Shown: positions 22,903 to 34,850 of the stretch, piece by piece
Layout: each line of letters begins with the position of its first letter
How positions within the stretch are numbered: the first letter of the stretch is position 1
Origin: Pogostemon cablin
Lineage: Eukaryota > Streptophyta > Magnoliopsida > Lamiales > Lamiaceae
DNA length: 64,000 nucleotides
Direction: 5' to 3'
NCBI GenBank assembly: GCA_023678885.1
Contig: CM042982.1
Location: forward strand, 3,534,001 to 3,598,000
The notes under the pieces: generated by a model
Told to the model about the DNA's origin: nothing
Seen by the model: the letters and a program-made list of their open reading frames with translations, nothing else
Database searches by the model: none
Position numbers and translations under genes: made by a program

Positions 22903-25728
22903 ATGGAATCACAATTGGGATTGCTCCAACAACCGTTTGATTTTAGGTACTCAAGTTGGGTGAGGGGAGCTTTAGGTGAATTGCCCGATTGTTTTACCAT
23001 TACTGATCCCTGTATTTCCGGCCACCCTATTGTCTTTGCCTCAAATGAGTTCTTGAAGATGGTTGGTTATTCTAGAGATGAGGTGATTGGCAAGAATGGT
23101 AGGATATTCCAGGGACCTGACACCGATAGAAGGTCGGTTATGGAGATTCGAGAGGCCATTCGAGAGGAGAGACCTATACAGATTAGTGTGTTGAATTATA
23201 GGAAAGATGGGACACCATTTTGGATGTTGTTTCAAATGTGTCCTGTTTTCAGTAAGGAGGATGGTAGGGTGATCAATTTTGTAGCAGTTCAAGTGCCTAT
23301 TTTGAGGAAGCCGTGTGAAGACAGAGCTGGATATCGTGAGACTGTTTTTAGGTGTTGTAGGAGGGAAGTTTGCTCGGATACCATACGTGCATCGACTCTG
23401 GAGTCAGTTGCAAGTCATGATGATAGAGGTTTGTTTCTAATTTTGAACTTTTTTCTAAACAATTGATGTTGAATTTATTGCTGCAATGCCTAATTGTTCC
23501 AACCATTCTGGTAAATTAGATGATATCTATAATTGAAATACACTACTTTATGAAATGGTAGTATGATATAATGTTTCCATATAAGCAGTTGTCTTTATTT
23601 CTTCAGAGTTGCTATAATTTCATGATCAAATGGTTAGTACGTCGCCGTTTTTGATAGATTAACTAGGCTGTGGTTGTTCCCTATATAAATAATCTGTTTG
23701 GTTGTAGATGTTGCTGCTGAAAAGTGCAGCTTACCTATTTAAATATTGCAGAAGATGATATCGAAGAGCCTTGTGAAGCAAATGAGCAAGAGAAGATAAA
23801 GGCTAGCACTGCAATAGATAACATTTTGTCTGTGCTGACACGCTATAGTGAAATGACGGGCAGATTGGTATGCAGAAAAAGATGTTGTTTGAGTGGGAAT
23901 GCACAACTTGCTGCAACCTTAAATATATCTCTCCGTAGAATCAAACAAAGCTTTGTATTGTGAGTTTATCCTATGTTCACATTTTCCTGTCTTCTTTTGA
24001 ATACAGTTTAGGCATCTGCTAATCTAGCTACTTTTGTTTCTTGGCAACATCATGTGTCGCAGAACGGATGCGCTCATACCCGACATGCCTATATTGTACG
24101 CAAGTGAAGCATTCCTGAAACTGACGGGTACTTCAGTGTTCCAGATCACTCTGTATCTGCTCAATTGGGAACGCATTTATGCAATATCTACTGTAGTTAT
24201 AATTGTAATCTGAACATGTCTCATTTTGATAGGCTATGCTAGGCATGAAGTAATGGGACGAAATTGCCGGTTTTTGAGTGGGACTGATACAGACCCCGCA
24301 ACACAATTTCAGGTGAAGAATGGTTCCTTAATACTTAATTGCCTCATCACATTAATCTTTGCCTTCACTAAAAAAAAAAAAAAAAACACTTGCCTGCTAA
24401 AACTTGTAAATAATTGGCTATTATGTATCTATGCTCCTCATTCCTCCACACCAGGGCTAATAATTAAGTACTTTTGTAAATAAATTTTCAGATAAAGGAG
24501 TGCATCCGGATCCAGCAGGCTTGTACAGTACGTATCCTAAATTACAGGTTGATCACCTATACATTTTGCAGGTCTTTTTGTTGAATAATTTTCTTCAACT
24601 GACCTAGCATGTCGTTTCTGATTCCAGAAAAGATAGTACATCGTTTTGGAATTTCCTTCACATTTCCCCAGTGCGGAATGCTTCCGGGAAGGTAATTTTG
24701 TTGTCTTTAAAATATTTTCCACAATAAATACCCTGCTCGTTAGGATTTTTCGACACATTGTGACTTTTCTCTAATGGACTCTCTTTCTCCGTTTGTTATA
24801 TCTTTGGTGCCAATAAACAATCTGTGTTGCAAATCATAAATTTCATGCTATCTTAGATTAAGAGATGCATTTCTGCACTACAAATTGGTCCCAATAAAGT
24901 GTTGTTTGCTGTATTCCTGCTTAACTGCTGATACATTTCTCACTCCCATTATAATACACATTTCACCCTGACATGGCTATCTATTCGTATAAAGTTCGAA
25001 CTAACTGATTGCCTGGGACATAATTTTTGAGTAAGTTTTTGAGATAATTTCACATGCTAAGGTATCAGCAATTTGGATATTTTATACCTTATCAAGATTT
25101 GTTTTTTCTTTATGATTACAATCTCATTTGTGTGGGCTTCGCTTCCAATCAATTCATTTGAGTGTGTACTTGCGAGTTGTCTCAACCTTCACGTGGAGAT
25201 GGAAGGTCAATAAATGCTTACTTGCTCTGTGTTTCTCAACCACGGGAGAGCTATTGAATCTGCGACTTCTAAGACTTCAAAGTTTAGATAAATTGATATA
25301 TCCACTTGTAAACTTTTAAGCTTCAGTGAGATGCTTACATTGATTCTGATGCAAAAACTAAAACCTGTACGTATAAATAGTGATCAGAGATAGGCAGAGG
25401 GAGCAAGTTTATGACTGATCCAGCTGACATGTTAACGATTTAGAACAATTTAGAATGAGACTGGTGTATTCAGTTTGTTCTACTCTGTAAATTCTCTGCC
25501 AGTCTTTATCTGCCAGAAATTTGTCCCTCTTCAGACAACTTATCTCAGCATTGCCTTTTGATTTTCTGAACAATCATGCAGGTTGCATTCTTTGTGGGGA
25601 TTCAGATAGATGATTGTAGCAAGAATCAGGAGACACACAGGTTGAGCCCAGAAACGAGGCAACTGAGTGTGGTTGGTGCTGTCAAAGTAGCTGTTAGGGG
25701 CTTGTCGATGGGGGCCAGTACGTCGTAG
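22903..25728 (+). CDS. PLP: PAS/LOV protein (twin-LOV-like putative blue-light receptor)
   Basis: Seven exons (22903-23428, 23752-23959, 24063-24127, 24233-24312, 24492-24547, 24628-24691, 25582-25728) join in frame to 381 residues, close to the family's usual size. The N-terminal PAS domain (about 30-155) has GKNGRIFQG where a photoactive LOV has GRNCRFLQG, so residue 66 is Gly instead of the flavin-binding Cys. The second domain (about 240-350) keeps a full LOV motif, GRNCRFLSG, with Cys278, and a late FVGIQ strand. This is the layout of Arabidopsis At2g02710 (PAS/LOV protein, TLP1/PLPB), whose C-terminal LOV domain senses blue light while the first PAS is non-photoactive. The conserved tail ETRQLSVVGAVKVAVR follows. 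Exons 4-6 are short (56-80 nt), and the last intron is 890 bp. Confidence 0.92.
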
Positions 25729-27110
25729 TTGTAAACGACTTGTGTTTACGCTGTTTTGTATGATCCGTCGAGCAAAAGATACAAAGGAAACTGTCAATAG
25801 TTTAGGTTGTCATTTGTGCTTGAAGACAATTGGATCTCTGAGTTCTTAACAGTTATCACTCAATGTGATTCCTTTATTTTGATGATGATTTCAAATTATT
25901 GTGTTTGCATTGTACCCTTATCTACAGATTTTCCTTTTTGGTTCTTCTCTTCGACAAAGATATTTAATGAAATACAACTGTCAACTCTTATGTTTTTTAA
26001 GGATGTAGGTTTGACGAATCCAATTTATATATTAGCACGAAGTGATGTATTTGTAGCGGTTTGTATTGGTATTTTATTTCGTTTTTCATAACTTGTCTTT
26101 AATTAAAATATTATAGCCAAATTAATAATCGTTAAACTCTTGCTTAGGCATTTGATTATAATACATGATGAGATTAAACGCAAAATATGTATAGCCATAG
26201 CCTAAGGTGATCACATTTGGTAATTGTAGTACAGAAATCAGTAGATGGCCCAATTATAAATTCGATTTGACTGGCAAAAGTTGGGGCCTGATGAAAGAAA
26301 AATGGGATGTGTAAAATAATTATTAGGAACAAATTCCATGTGCCATATCGGTTTCACTTGTCAATATAATCAATTTTGATAATATGTCTAATATTTTATT
26401 AGTCTTTGTATCATGGAGAAAAATAAAAAATAAAAAAATTCCGAACTCGAATTTTATTGTATTATCATCTCTATATTTTTTTCTACTTTTTTTATTTACG
26501 TACGTGATTATTTTAAGAGTTTAAGTTTTAACCTTAGGAGATTTTTTTTTTTTTTTTATCGTTTTACGTCTAAATATTTCATATAAATTCGATCATGCAT
26601 AGATCTATTTACACAAGAATAACACTATTTTTGAATGTATAGATTTGATTTATTGGCTTCTTTTTAATAATCTCTCATCAATCATCTGTTCAACTTTCAC
26701 ACAAATTAAAATCACACTTAATATGCATAAAATTATCTAAAGCTTATCATACCTTCATTAAATATTCAACCTTACGATTTAATATGAGCACACATTAATT
26801 AATAAACACATAAATGGCAAAATTAAAAAGAAAAAAAAAACACTATAATTTTTCTTAAATACTCTTAAAAGAAAATTACTATGAAACATGAATTCAGTCC
26901 AGAAATGCAAAGATAATTAACTGAAGAGAGCATTTGGTGAATTAATGAATGAGTCCATGCAGCTAAAAACAGCAATTACAGTAATATAAATAAACAAGAG
27001 AGCAACTTGGGTGTAATCAATTCTACCAAATGAATTGGTGTAATCTTTGGTCTTTCACTCTTCTTAATTAATTTCTCCTTTTAATGTTTTTTTTAAAATT
27101 ATTATACTTA
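25729..27110. other. Intergenic DNA between PAS/LOV and oxidase genes
   Basis: The first part is the likely 3' untranslated region of the PAS/LOV gene. The rest is AT-rich with no gene recognised. Confidence 0.5.
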
Positions 27111-27116
27111 AATGAC

Positions 27117-27440
27117 TATTATACTCTAAACACTAAACCTTAGAAATAAAATATATCCTAAACATTGGGTGAAATTACAATTATATCTTAAATTCTAAAC
27201 CCTCAGAGTGAATATACTCTAAACAACAAGAGTGAAATTACAATTATACCCTAAATCTTAAACCCTAAGAATGACAAGGATAAAATTATAGGATGAATAT
27301 ACTCTAAACCACAAGATTGAAATTACAATTATACCATAAATTTTAAACTCTATTGGGGAATATACTACTAAACCACAATGATGAAATTATGATGATTATA
27401 TCCCAAATACTAAACCGGAGTGAAATATACATAATTAAAT
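27117..27440. repeat. Degenerate tandem repeat with taaaccctaa-like motifs
   Basis: Units of about 80-90 bp containing tatactctaaac, gaaattacaattatac and taaaccctaa recur about four times (near 27120, 27210, 27297 and 27355). Single telomere-like heptamers occur, but there is no perfect (CCCTAAA)n run. Confidence 0.55.
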
Positions 27441-27645
27441 AAAAATAAAAAAGTAAAAAACACTTTAGCGAATTAATTGGAGGTAAAGGATAGGGAGGTT
27501 GTAAATTTCAAGTGTAATTCCCCAATCTAGTCATTGCCAATAAACAATATACTAAAATCTTTGTTTAATTTACAAAATTAAATTAATTTCCTGAGATGAC
27601 AATAAATTCCAGCATGTACTTCCCATACTCATAAGTCATAAGCCA

Positions 27646-27655
27646 CTATATTAAA
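27646..27655 (+). promoter_or_regulatory. Possible TATA box of the oxidase gene
   Basis: The motif ctatattaaa lies about 33-42 bp upstream of the ATG at 27688. If used, the leader would be very short (about 10 nt), so an upstream start is also possible. Confidence 0.35.
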
Positions 27656-27687
27656 CTCTCCCTACTGAAGAAATCTTGAAATCCAAC

Positions 27688-29472
27688 ATGAAACCATCCA
27701 TGGCGTTCAAGAATCCATCTTTCATCTTCTCTCTTTTCCTCACTCTCTCTCTCTTCTCCCTATCCTTACAGCTTCCCTACAACCACCACTACCATCCTTT
27801 CTCCGAACCGCAGTCAAGATTTCATCCCCACGTGTCATCCTCGCATGCCCCTCCATCATTCTCCAGCGCCGCCGCCGTCGTCCGCGGCGGAGGAGAATGG
27901 GCCCTTTTACACAGAAGCATCGGCCTTTCCGCCATGCACATGCAGCTCCTCTACAACAACAAGGTCGTCATTTTCGATCGTACTGATTTCGGCGCCTCCA
28001 AACTGATCCTTCCCGCCGGAAAATGCAGACACAACGACGAAGCGATTTCGGAAGACTGTACGGCGCATTCCCTCCTCTACGACGTCGCTTCCAACACCTA
28101 CCGCCCGCTCGTGGTGCAGACCGACGTCTGGTGTTCCTCCGGCGCCGTTACTTCCGACGGCACACTGATACAGACGGGAGGCTACCACGGCGGAGATCAC
28201 AAAATTAGGGTTTTCTCTCCGTGCGACGACGAGCTGTGTGATTGGGTGGAGCTCCCGCAGAATTTAACGGTTCAGAGATGGTATTCTTCCGATCACATTC
28301 TCCCCGACGGCCGTGTGATCGTCGTCGGAGGAAGAAAAGCTTTCAGCTACGAGTTTTTCCCCAAGAAAAGTCAAGAACCGTCAAACGGCGCCGTTTTCAA
28401 TTTCCCCTTCTTGTATGAAACCACCGACCCGAAAGAAGAAAACAATTTGTATCCATTTCTGCACCTCTTGCCCGACGGACATTTATTCGTGTTCGCAAAT
28501 CGACGTTCCGTTCTGTTGAATTACACCAGCAACCGTATTCTGAGGGAATTTCCTGTGATTCCGGGGGAAAAGAGATCGTATCCGGCGACTGGATCATCCG
28601 TAATGCTGCCATTGAGGCTCAATTCCGGCGACGGGGAAGGGCAGCCGCCGTTTCCATCGGTGGACATAATGATATGCGGCGGCGCGAATGGTGGCGCTTA
28701 TTTAAACGCCGCCAAGGGAATATTCGAGCCCGCTTCCAGTTCCTGCGGGCGGTTACGTGTCACGGATCAGGATCCGCAATGGAGAATGGAGTTCATGCCG
28801 ATGGGTCGGGTCATGCCCGACATGCTGGTCCTACCCACCGCCGACGTCATCATCCTAAACGGGGCGGGAAGAGGCACCGCCGGGTGGGAAGCAGCGGCTG
28901 ACCCGGTTCTGACCCCTGTTCTCTACCACACGTACGAACCCGACCCGAGTAAAAGATTCAGTCTGCTCAACTCCACCCCAATACCGAGGCTGTACCACTC
29001 AGCAGCCACGCTGCTGCCAGATGGCAGGATCCTAGTGGGCGGGAGCAACCCACACGTACTGTACAACTTCACAGCGGTGAGGTATCCCACAGATTTAAGC
29101 CTGGAAGCATTTTCACCACCCTATCTAGCGTCAGAGTACAGCCATCTCCGCCCTTCAATTTTGTCGGTAGAGGGCCCCACGGGGAGGCTCATATCCTACG
29201 GGCAGAAATTCTCCCTCACTTTCAGCTTGATGCAGTCTGAGGGAGGGTACACGGTAAAGATGGTTACACCCTCATTCACCACGCATTCATTCGCGATGAA
29301 CCAGAGGCTTCTGGTGTTGTACATTGTGGAAGTACAACACCAATCTGCGTCGAAGCATAAGGTTACGGTGTATGCACCCTCGACCAAAAACATTGCACCC
29401 CCGGGGTATTATATGGTGTTTGTGGTGCACCGGGGAGTCCCTAGTCAGGCCGTTTGGATTAGAATGCATTGA
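27688..29472 (+). CDS. Glyoxal/galactose-oxidase-like copper radical oxidase, secreted
   Basis: A single uninterrupted exon encodes 594 residues. The ATG at 27688 is the first in frame; the upstream in-frame TTG was not used. A signal peptide is clear (FIFSLFLTLSLFSLSL, residues 12-27), followed by a low-complexity stretch, a glyoxal-oxidase N-terminal propeller from about residue 70, and a C-terminal DUF1929-type domain. All five ligands of the Cu-radical centre are recognisable: Cys149 (DVWCSSGA) and Tyr199 (QRWYSSDH) for the cross-linked cofactor, Tyr436-His437 (PRLYHSAA) and His581 (VVHRGVPS). The enzyme would oxidise aldehydes or primary alcohols to acids or aldehydes with release of H2O2 in the cell wall. 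Plant relatives (GLOX, RUBY) act in pollen, wall pectin modification and defence. The exact substrate cannot be read from sequence. The gene is much richer in GC than its surroundings. Confidence 0.93.
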   Translation: MKPSMAFKNPSFIFSLFLTLSLFSLSLQLPYNHHYHPFSEPQSRFHPHVSSSHAPPSFSSAAAVVRGGGEWALLHRSIGLSAMHMQLLYNNKVVIFDRTDFGASKLILPAGKCRHNDEAISEDCTAHSLLYDVASNTYRPLVVQTDVWCSSGAVTSDGTLIQTGGYHGGDHKIRVFSPCDDELCDWVELPQNLTVQRWYSSDHILPDGRVIVVGGRKAFSYEFFPKKSQEPSNGAVFNFPFLYETTDPKEENNLYPFLHLLPDGHLFVFANRRSVLLNYTSNRILREFPVIPGEKRSYPATGSSVMLPLRLNSGDGEGQPPFPSVDIMICGGANGGAYLNAAKGIFEPASSSCGRLRVTDQDPQWRMEFMPMGRVMPDMLVLPTADVIILNGAGRGTAGWEAAADPVLTPVLYHTYEPDPSKRFSLLNSTPIPRLYHSAATLLPDGRILVGGSNPHVLYNFTAVRYPTDLSLEAFSPPYLASEYSHLRPSILSVEGPTGRLISYGQKFSLTFSLMQSEGGYTVKMVTPSFTTHSFAMNQRLLVLYIVEVQHQSASKHKVTVYAPSTKNIAPPGYYMVFVVHRGVPSQAVWIRMH

Positions 29473-30049
29473 ATTGATTCCTTATTTTTACATGAAAAAA
29501 TTCTTGGTTCAAATTCTATGAAAATATGAACATTGTGCAAGTTACTCTTAATTTCCTATTGATTTAGTAATTGCTTGTTTAATATGAGAATGTAACTTGT
29601 GTTGTAGTTGTTTGTATAAATAATTATTAAGTGAATAAAAAATAATGAAAAAAAAAAGGCCCCTACAAAATTACTACATGAGCTGTTCCATTAAGAGCCA
29701 ACTGCATTCTGCCTGGCCAGTGAAGCTTATTTATTTCATGTATCTTCTGTCTAACATGTTAATTCTATGACATTTCTCTTTTCGATATTTCACCCGCTGT
29801 AATAAAATTGGTACACAGTCTTTGTCCTCCTTTGTTTAATGCATTAATATGAATGATGGAGAGAGAGAGAGAGATATGAATATTGAAGTAGAATGGTGTT
29901 TAATTTGACTGTTTTCAAGAATTTAATAACACGTGATGAATGATCATGCGAAACATATAGTGCATCCGACAAGGTTTCTTAATTTTCTCTATCAGGCTTA
30001 TAGTTGATAATGCATGGCCGGGGGACCTTTAGAGAGCTGAGGATCTAAG
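29473..30049. other. 3' flank of the oxidase gene
   Basis: It holds the likely 3' untranslated region and polyadenylation area, and a (GA)n run at about 29859-29873. No gene is seen. Confidence 0.45.
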
Positions 30050-30250
30050 CATACCTTAAATATGGTAGTAAGTGGACTTCCACTAGGAACTTCATTTGTT
30101 CCTATAAAACTTGGAACCACTTAAAAACACGGGTGTTGTCTTCGATCCACACGACTAATGTGACCGCTGTGAGCCGGCAAGGAGCCCTTGATGCCTCCAA
30201 CTCCAAGGGCAACAAGATAGAGGCCTAAGAAGAAGAATGCAGCTTCTCAA
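30050..30250 (-). pseudogene. Fragment of an NPF4-type (NRT1/PTR) transporter gene
   Basis: Read on the minus strand, 30160-30245 encodes AAFFFLGLYLVALGVGGIKG followed by SLPAHSG, the hallmark TM segment of NPF transporters. It is followed in a different frame by AVTLVVWIEDN (about 30129-30167) and then by VPSGSPLTTIFKV (about 30053-30097). In intact NPF4-type proteins these three blocks occur in this order but are separated by many residues. The intervening coding sequence is therefore deleted and the frames are shifted; no start, stop or splice structure remains. It is a decayed relic unrelated in subfamily to the NPF2-type gene at 61666. Confidence 0.8.
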
Positions 30251-30330
30251 CCATGTGATTTCTTGCCATCATGTTGAGGTCACATTTTGGAGATTGCAGT
30301 GAACTTTGAGTGTGCTTGCACTGCCCCTGT

Positions 30331-33040
30331 CACAAAAACTTAAACTTTGTTATCATGAGTTGCTTTGTTATAAGTTCAAAAAAACAACCGTTTTTGGTTC
30401 AAACAGATGTACTAATTCTTTATTTACAATTCATACGAGGGACCTTGAATGATAAGGTTCATTTGAATTCTTAGTATAGTAGTCAGTAGATGCTATCAAA
30501 TACAATAATACTCAATTTGATGGACAGAATCATTGGATAAATGAAGATGAGTTTTAATAATGTAGAAATAATAAGAAAAACGATTAACCATGTTATTCCC
30601 TTCCTCGAAGGTATTTTTTTAAAATGTAAGAAAAAAAAAAGGGATAAGTTGCAAATGGGATCAGCTATTCCGACTCGAATTCTCTGTGTCATTTGGTATA
30701 TTATCTCTTGTGCCACACTGTTAGATGAACGACACGCAAGAGAGAGAAATTATACCCTAATTCTTAAACTCTATGAGCAATGGTTGGATTTATTCCCCTC
30801 TTTTACGTGTCAATCACTTAACGTGTGACACAAAAGATGATGCCACTATGTTTTATAATCAATGTATATTATCGACGCATGTGTAAGAGATTAATGATAA
30901 ATAATCATGGCATAAAATAGTAATAGAAAACAAGTTATGAAATAGAAATGAGTGATTAGGATTAGATTTGTCGAGTAATTTTAGGTGAAAAAATAAATAA
31001 AATTTTTATGATTAATGGATATAGTATAAATAATTACGTAGTTATTTGTCTTAGTGTAATTTTACTCGAGATGACTCCGAATAAAAAATGTGCAGAAATA
31101 CCCAAGATGGGGGAGAATGTTTTTTTTTTTACTTTTTGGGCTTGAAACGACTATATGGGCTTTCTGAAATAAGTGTCAACAGGAGAAAATTTTGTTTTCA
31201 ATCATAGTGACTAATTAGCCCAAAAAGGTTTAGGAATTTTATGTGGAATTGAGAATATTTTTAATTCTAAGTCTGAAAATTTGGTAAATGATTAATCCGA
31301 ATTTGAATGATTTTTTCTATCCGTTAGAGGTCTAAAATTATAAATCTATAGATTTAGGTCTAAAATAATAAAATATTTTATGTAAATAGTGACTGTTTGA
31401 AATCCTTAATCATTTTCCATAATTACTTCAACCCTTTTGATGAACTTTATCCTAAGTTATCATTATCTTTATAAATGATTTTCAATTAGATTTTTAAATT
31501 TGAACAAGTGGCTTGCTTAAATTAATACAAAAAAAAAAAAACAGCTAAAATAAGATGGGGTGTATCTAGAACTATTAAATTAAAATAATTTAATGTGAGT
31601 GAGGGTGTCATTCAATGTTACCTCATATTGGATCCATCAACTGCTGGATTGGGTCTAACATCTAAGAACTCCTAGAGTGAGCCCAACAAATTAATTAATA
31701 GTATATCAAATCAAATTTTTAAAAAATAAAAATTCTTCATCTCAATTTATTTATTTATTTTACATGGGATGGAATTAGAAACGTTATTGCTTTGGAGAAT
31801 ACTTACCTAACTTCGAACCAATTAAATTATCAAATAATTTTAAACATAGCTACTGTATATACACTCGCTATGGAGTTAAGTTTGATTAAATCTAGTTAGT
31901 TTTATATATATTTCATAATGTCAAAATTATAGTTAAAAAAATAATCAAATTCATTTGAGTTAAAATTAATTTACATGTCATAATTTTAAATTCGAATTTA
32001 GATATCACAGTACTCTTATATGGTTCATTTCAATCCGCATTGCTACTAACTAAACTTCGAAGAATTTTGCCGATCTACAATAAATAAATAAATTAATTAA
32101 TTAATTAATTAATAGTGATAAGCAATACTATCACACAACTTACCGTTAATTCTTAGTTGGCATTTTCCACCTCCTAAATGGAACCACGTGGCATTAAAAA
32201 GCACCTGTCATTTAAATTGTCAATTAGATTGTTATGTGATGTATAAAATTTATTAATATGATTTCATTTTATTAAAAAAATATATTAGTATTTTGTTTAA
32301 TTAAGCATAAATTAAGCACTCTAGTAGTTTGACACTCTATGCAGAAAATAGCAATTATAAGCTGATGCTTTTCCGAAAATAGGGTTATAAGAGCTTACCT
32401 AAATAACATTTGGATTAATTGTAATTATTTGGTTTGTCTAAAATTACTTTTTTTCGAGTACAAAACAATTTTTCAAACCCTACAACCCTAATGTTCAACT
32501 TTATTTAAAAGCCTATCATATTTTTTATGAAAAGCATACACACTTTTCTTTTTAAAAAGATGTTAAAACAATTTATTGAAATAACTTTTACCCTCGTGTC
32601 TAATTTATACATACTTCATATTCCTATTTTGCCCTTGCTACCAAATTTATATTCAAGAAAATGAGGGAGAAAAGGGAGAGGAATCATAGATATAGCCAAA
32701 TACGTGAGGTGATAGGATAACATATCCCTTATTTAAAGGAATTGTCTTTAATTATTTAATTAATACGTAATCCCTCTTTTATCAATTTAAAGAGCCTTAT
32801 TTGCTCTTTTCTATTTTTTTTATATGAATTAAAGAATATTAGTCCATTTAATGAATAGTGTGTAATTGTACAAGGAACAAGTAGTGTATGAAATCGACTC
32901 ACGTAAGATTATTTTATTTTTTTAAAATTAATTATCATTTTCGCTATAAAATATTATTACTTTTCATTTATATAAATTGTTTATAAAATAGCATTACTTT
33001 TCATTTATTTAATTAATTGTTTTAAAATTAATTATCATTT
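30331..33040. other. AT-rich intergenic DNA
   Basis: No gene was recognised here. A (TTAA)n run sits at about 32089-32113. Short G-poor ORFs in this interval lack any family similarity. Confidence 0.45.
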
Positions 33041-33049
33041 TTGCCTTAG

Positions 33050-34600
33050 TAGGTGTTTGAGTCTTATATTTTAATTGTATTAATAAGTACTTGATTAGTC
33101 ATTTTGTAGTAGAGATGATCAATTAAAACAATTTATCGAACCACAGGGAGGTAGGTACTAGTGCTTAAGCGATCTCACGTTTCTTGTAATTTTATAGAGA
33201 CGAATCATCAATGGGGTTTGTGATCAAACAAGTAATTAAAGAGTAATCAATGCAAGTAAACAAGCAATAATCAAACAAACAAGATAGATAAATTGATTAG
33301 TGGTTTTCCAAGTTAAGTAAAAGTGAGATTAACAACAATTAAGAAGTGAAAATCATATGATAAATGCATCGAATTCATATGATATGGGTATAAGACTAAG
33401 GGTCAACACTAAATTCACCTAAACTCCCTCTCGAGATGGATATGATATGAATCTTAATTACCTCAACGAATTGGTTCTCACTCAAACAATTCCAACTAGG
33501 TAGTAAGCTTGAAATGAGAGTCCCTTCACACAATTAATTAACCTCTCGATCAAACCATTCACATGTTCTATCAAATGGTTATAAATTCTAAAGGAATTCT
33601 CAATCTCTTTATAATTTATAATGCACATGAAATGTTTGATGAAATGATTCACTCAATTATCCTAAGTATATAATTGATTTCTCAATCTAATCACATATTT
33701 AGAACAACTAAACACACAAATCAACAATACAAATCAAACAATTAATAATCAATGATAAAAAAACCATAGATCCAATCAACATATGAATTCAAATACACAA
33801 ATCCTAAAATTATCCAACAACTCTCATGTTGCTAATCTCACAAGGGAGATTAGCCTACCATATTCAAAAAGAAATCAACATAGCCATTAAGATCCTTACA
33901 AAACATGATAAACAATAAGGTTTCACTACAAAGTATGAATGAAAACTCTCTTGGAGTGCTTCAATGGTGATCTCCTTCATTTCCTTGTAATTCTCCTCTC
34001 TTCTTTGCTTCTTTTCCTCAATTGGATGAAGGTTTTGATGGTGGGATGATGGTAGATAGTATGGATGAAGAATGGATGAAGATGATGGTGTGAAATGGAG
34101 GAAATTGTGTATGATGTGTGTGTAGGGCAAAACTACCGAAAAATCTGATCAAATAATGAAGTATTGGGTATTTATACCTATTGAGAAGCTTCTAGAAGGA
34201 TTCAGATATGTTTCTGATCCTGCAACAACACGACTCATGTGCCGCAACACGGGTCGTGTACCGCAACACGGCCAAAGGATGGTCGTGTTGTACGTTCTGA
34301 TGTCGTCGCACGGTCATCTCTTACAGGCCCGTTTGCAGTATACGGCTCGTGTAGCAAGACACGACTCGTGTACTTGAAACGGCTGGCAGTGTTCGTGCTG
34401 CCTTGTTTTCTTCTTCTTTCTTTCGTCTCCCTTCTCCATTTTCGCTCCAATTTCACCTGTTTTACATACGATTAAGTTCATTCACACTCAATTCTATAAA
34501 AACACATAACTCCACCAAATAGCACATAAATACGGATAAAAATATACTAAAACACACATAAAAAGACACTAAAATTTAGGTGAAAATATCACTCATCAGT
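33050..34600. repeat. Probable retroelement remnant with CACGACTCGTGT-type repeats
   Basis: This stretch has a different texture from its surroundings, mixing an A-rich segment (33100-33850), a gene-like purine-rich stretch, and a block (34226-34380) with several imperfect copies of acacgactcgtgt and its inverse. No long terminal repeats, protein domains or clear termini could be fixed. It may be an old non-autonomous LTR element; this is inference. Confidence 0.3.
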
Positions 34601-34610
34601 ACTCCCTCCG

Positions 34611-34685
34611 CTCAATTTTAATAATTACGCTTTATTTATAAATTATAAAGGAATGATAACTATTAGGATGAGACGGACGAAGTAT
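34611..34685. mobile_element. Short Stowaway-like MITE
   Basis: Left end ctccctccgctcaattttaa and right end gagacggacgaag are inverted, and TA is found next to both. At 75 bp it is unusually short; a second candidate right end (aaacggactaatggag) lies at about 34779-34794. Confidence 0.5.
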
Positions 34686-34850
34686 GTATGTTTCATGTGT
34701 ATAAAAAATAAAATTAATTTCTTTAAAACAGACGCCAAAAATAAAAATTAAAAAAATAATAGTAAAATGACTTTTTTAAAACGGACTAATGGAGTATAAT
34801 AATGGTCTAGATAATTATATCTCCATTTTGCGGGAGTCCCCTTTTGTTTA

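Noticed and set aside
27117..27440. Interstitial telomere
   Set aside because: Only scattered single heptamers, no perfect tandem run.
27676..27687. Earlier start for the oxidase
   Set aside because: The codon at 27676 is TTG; 27688 is the first in-frame ATG and gives a normal signal peptide.
34156..34475. Several overlapping frames on both strands
   Set aside because: They arise from GC-richer palindromic repeats and show no conserved motif or splice context.
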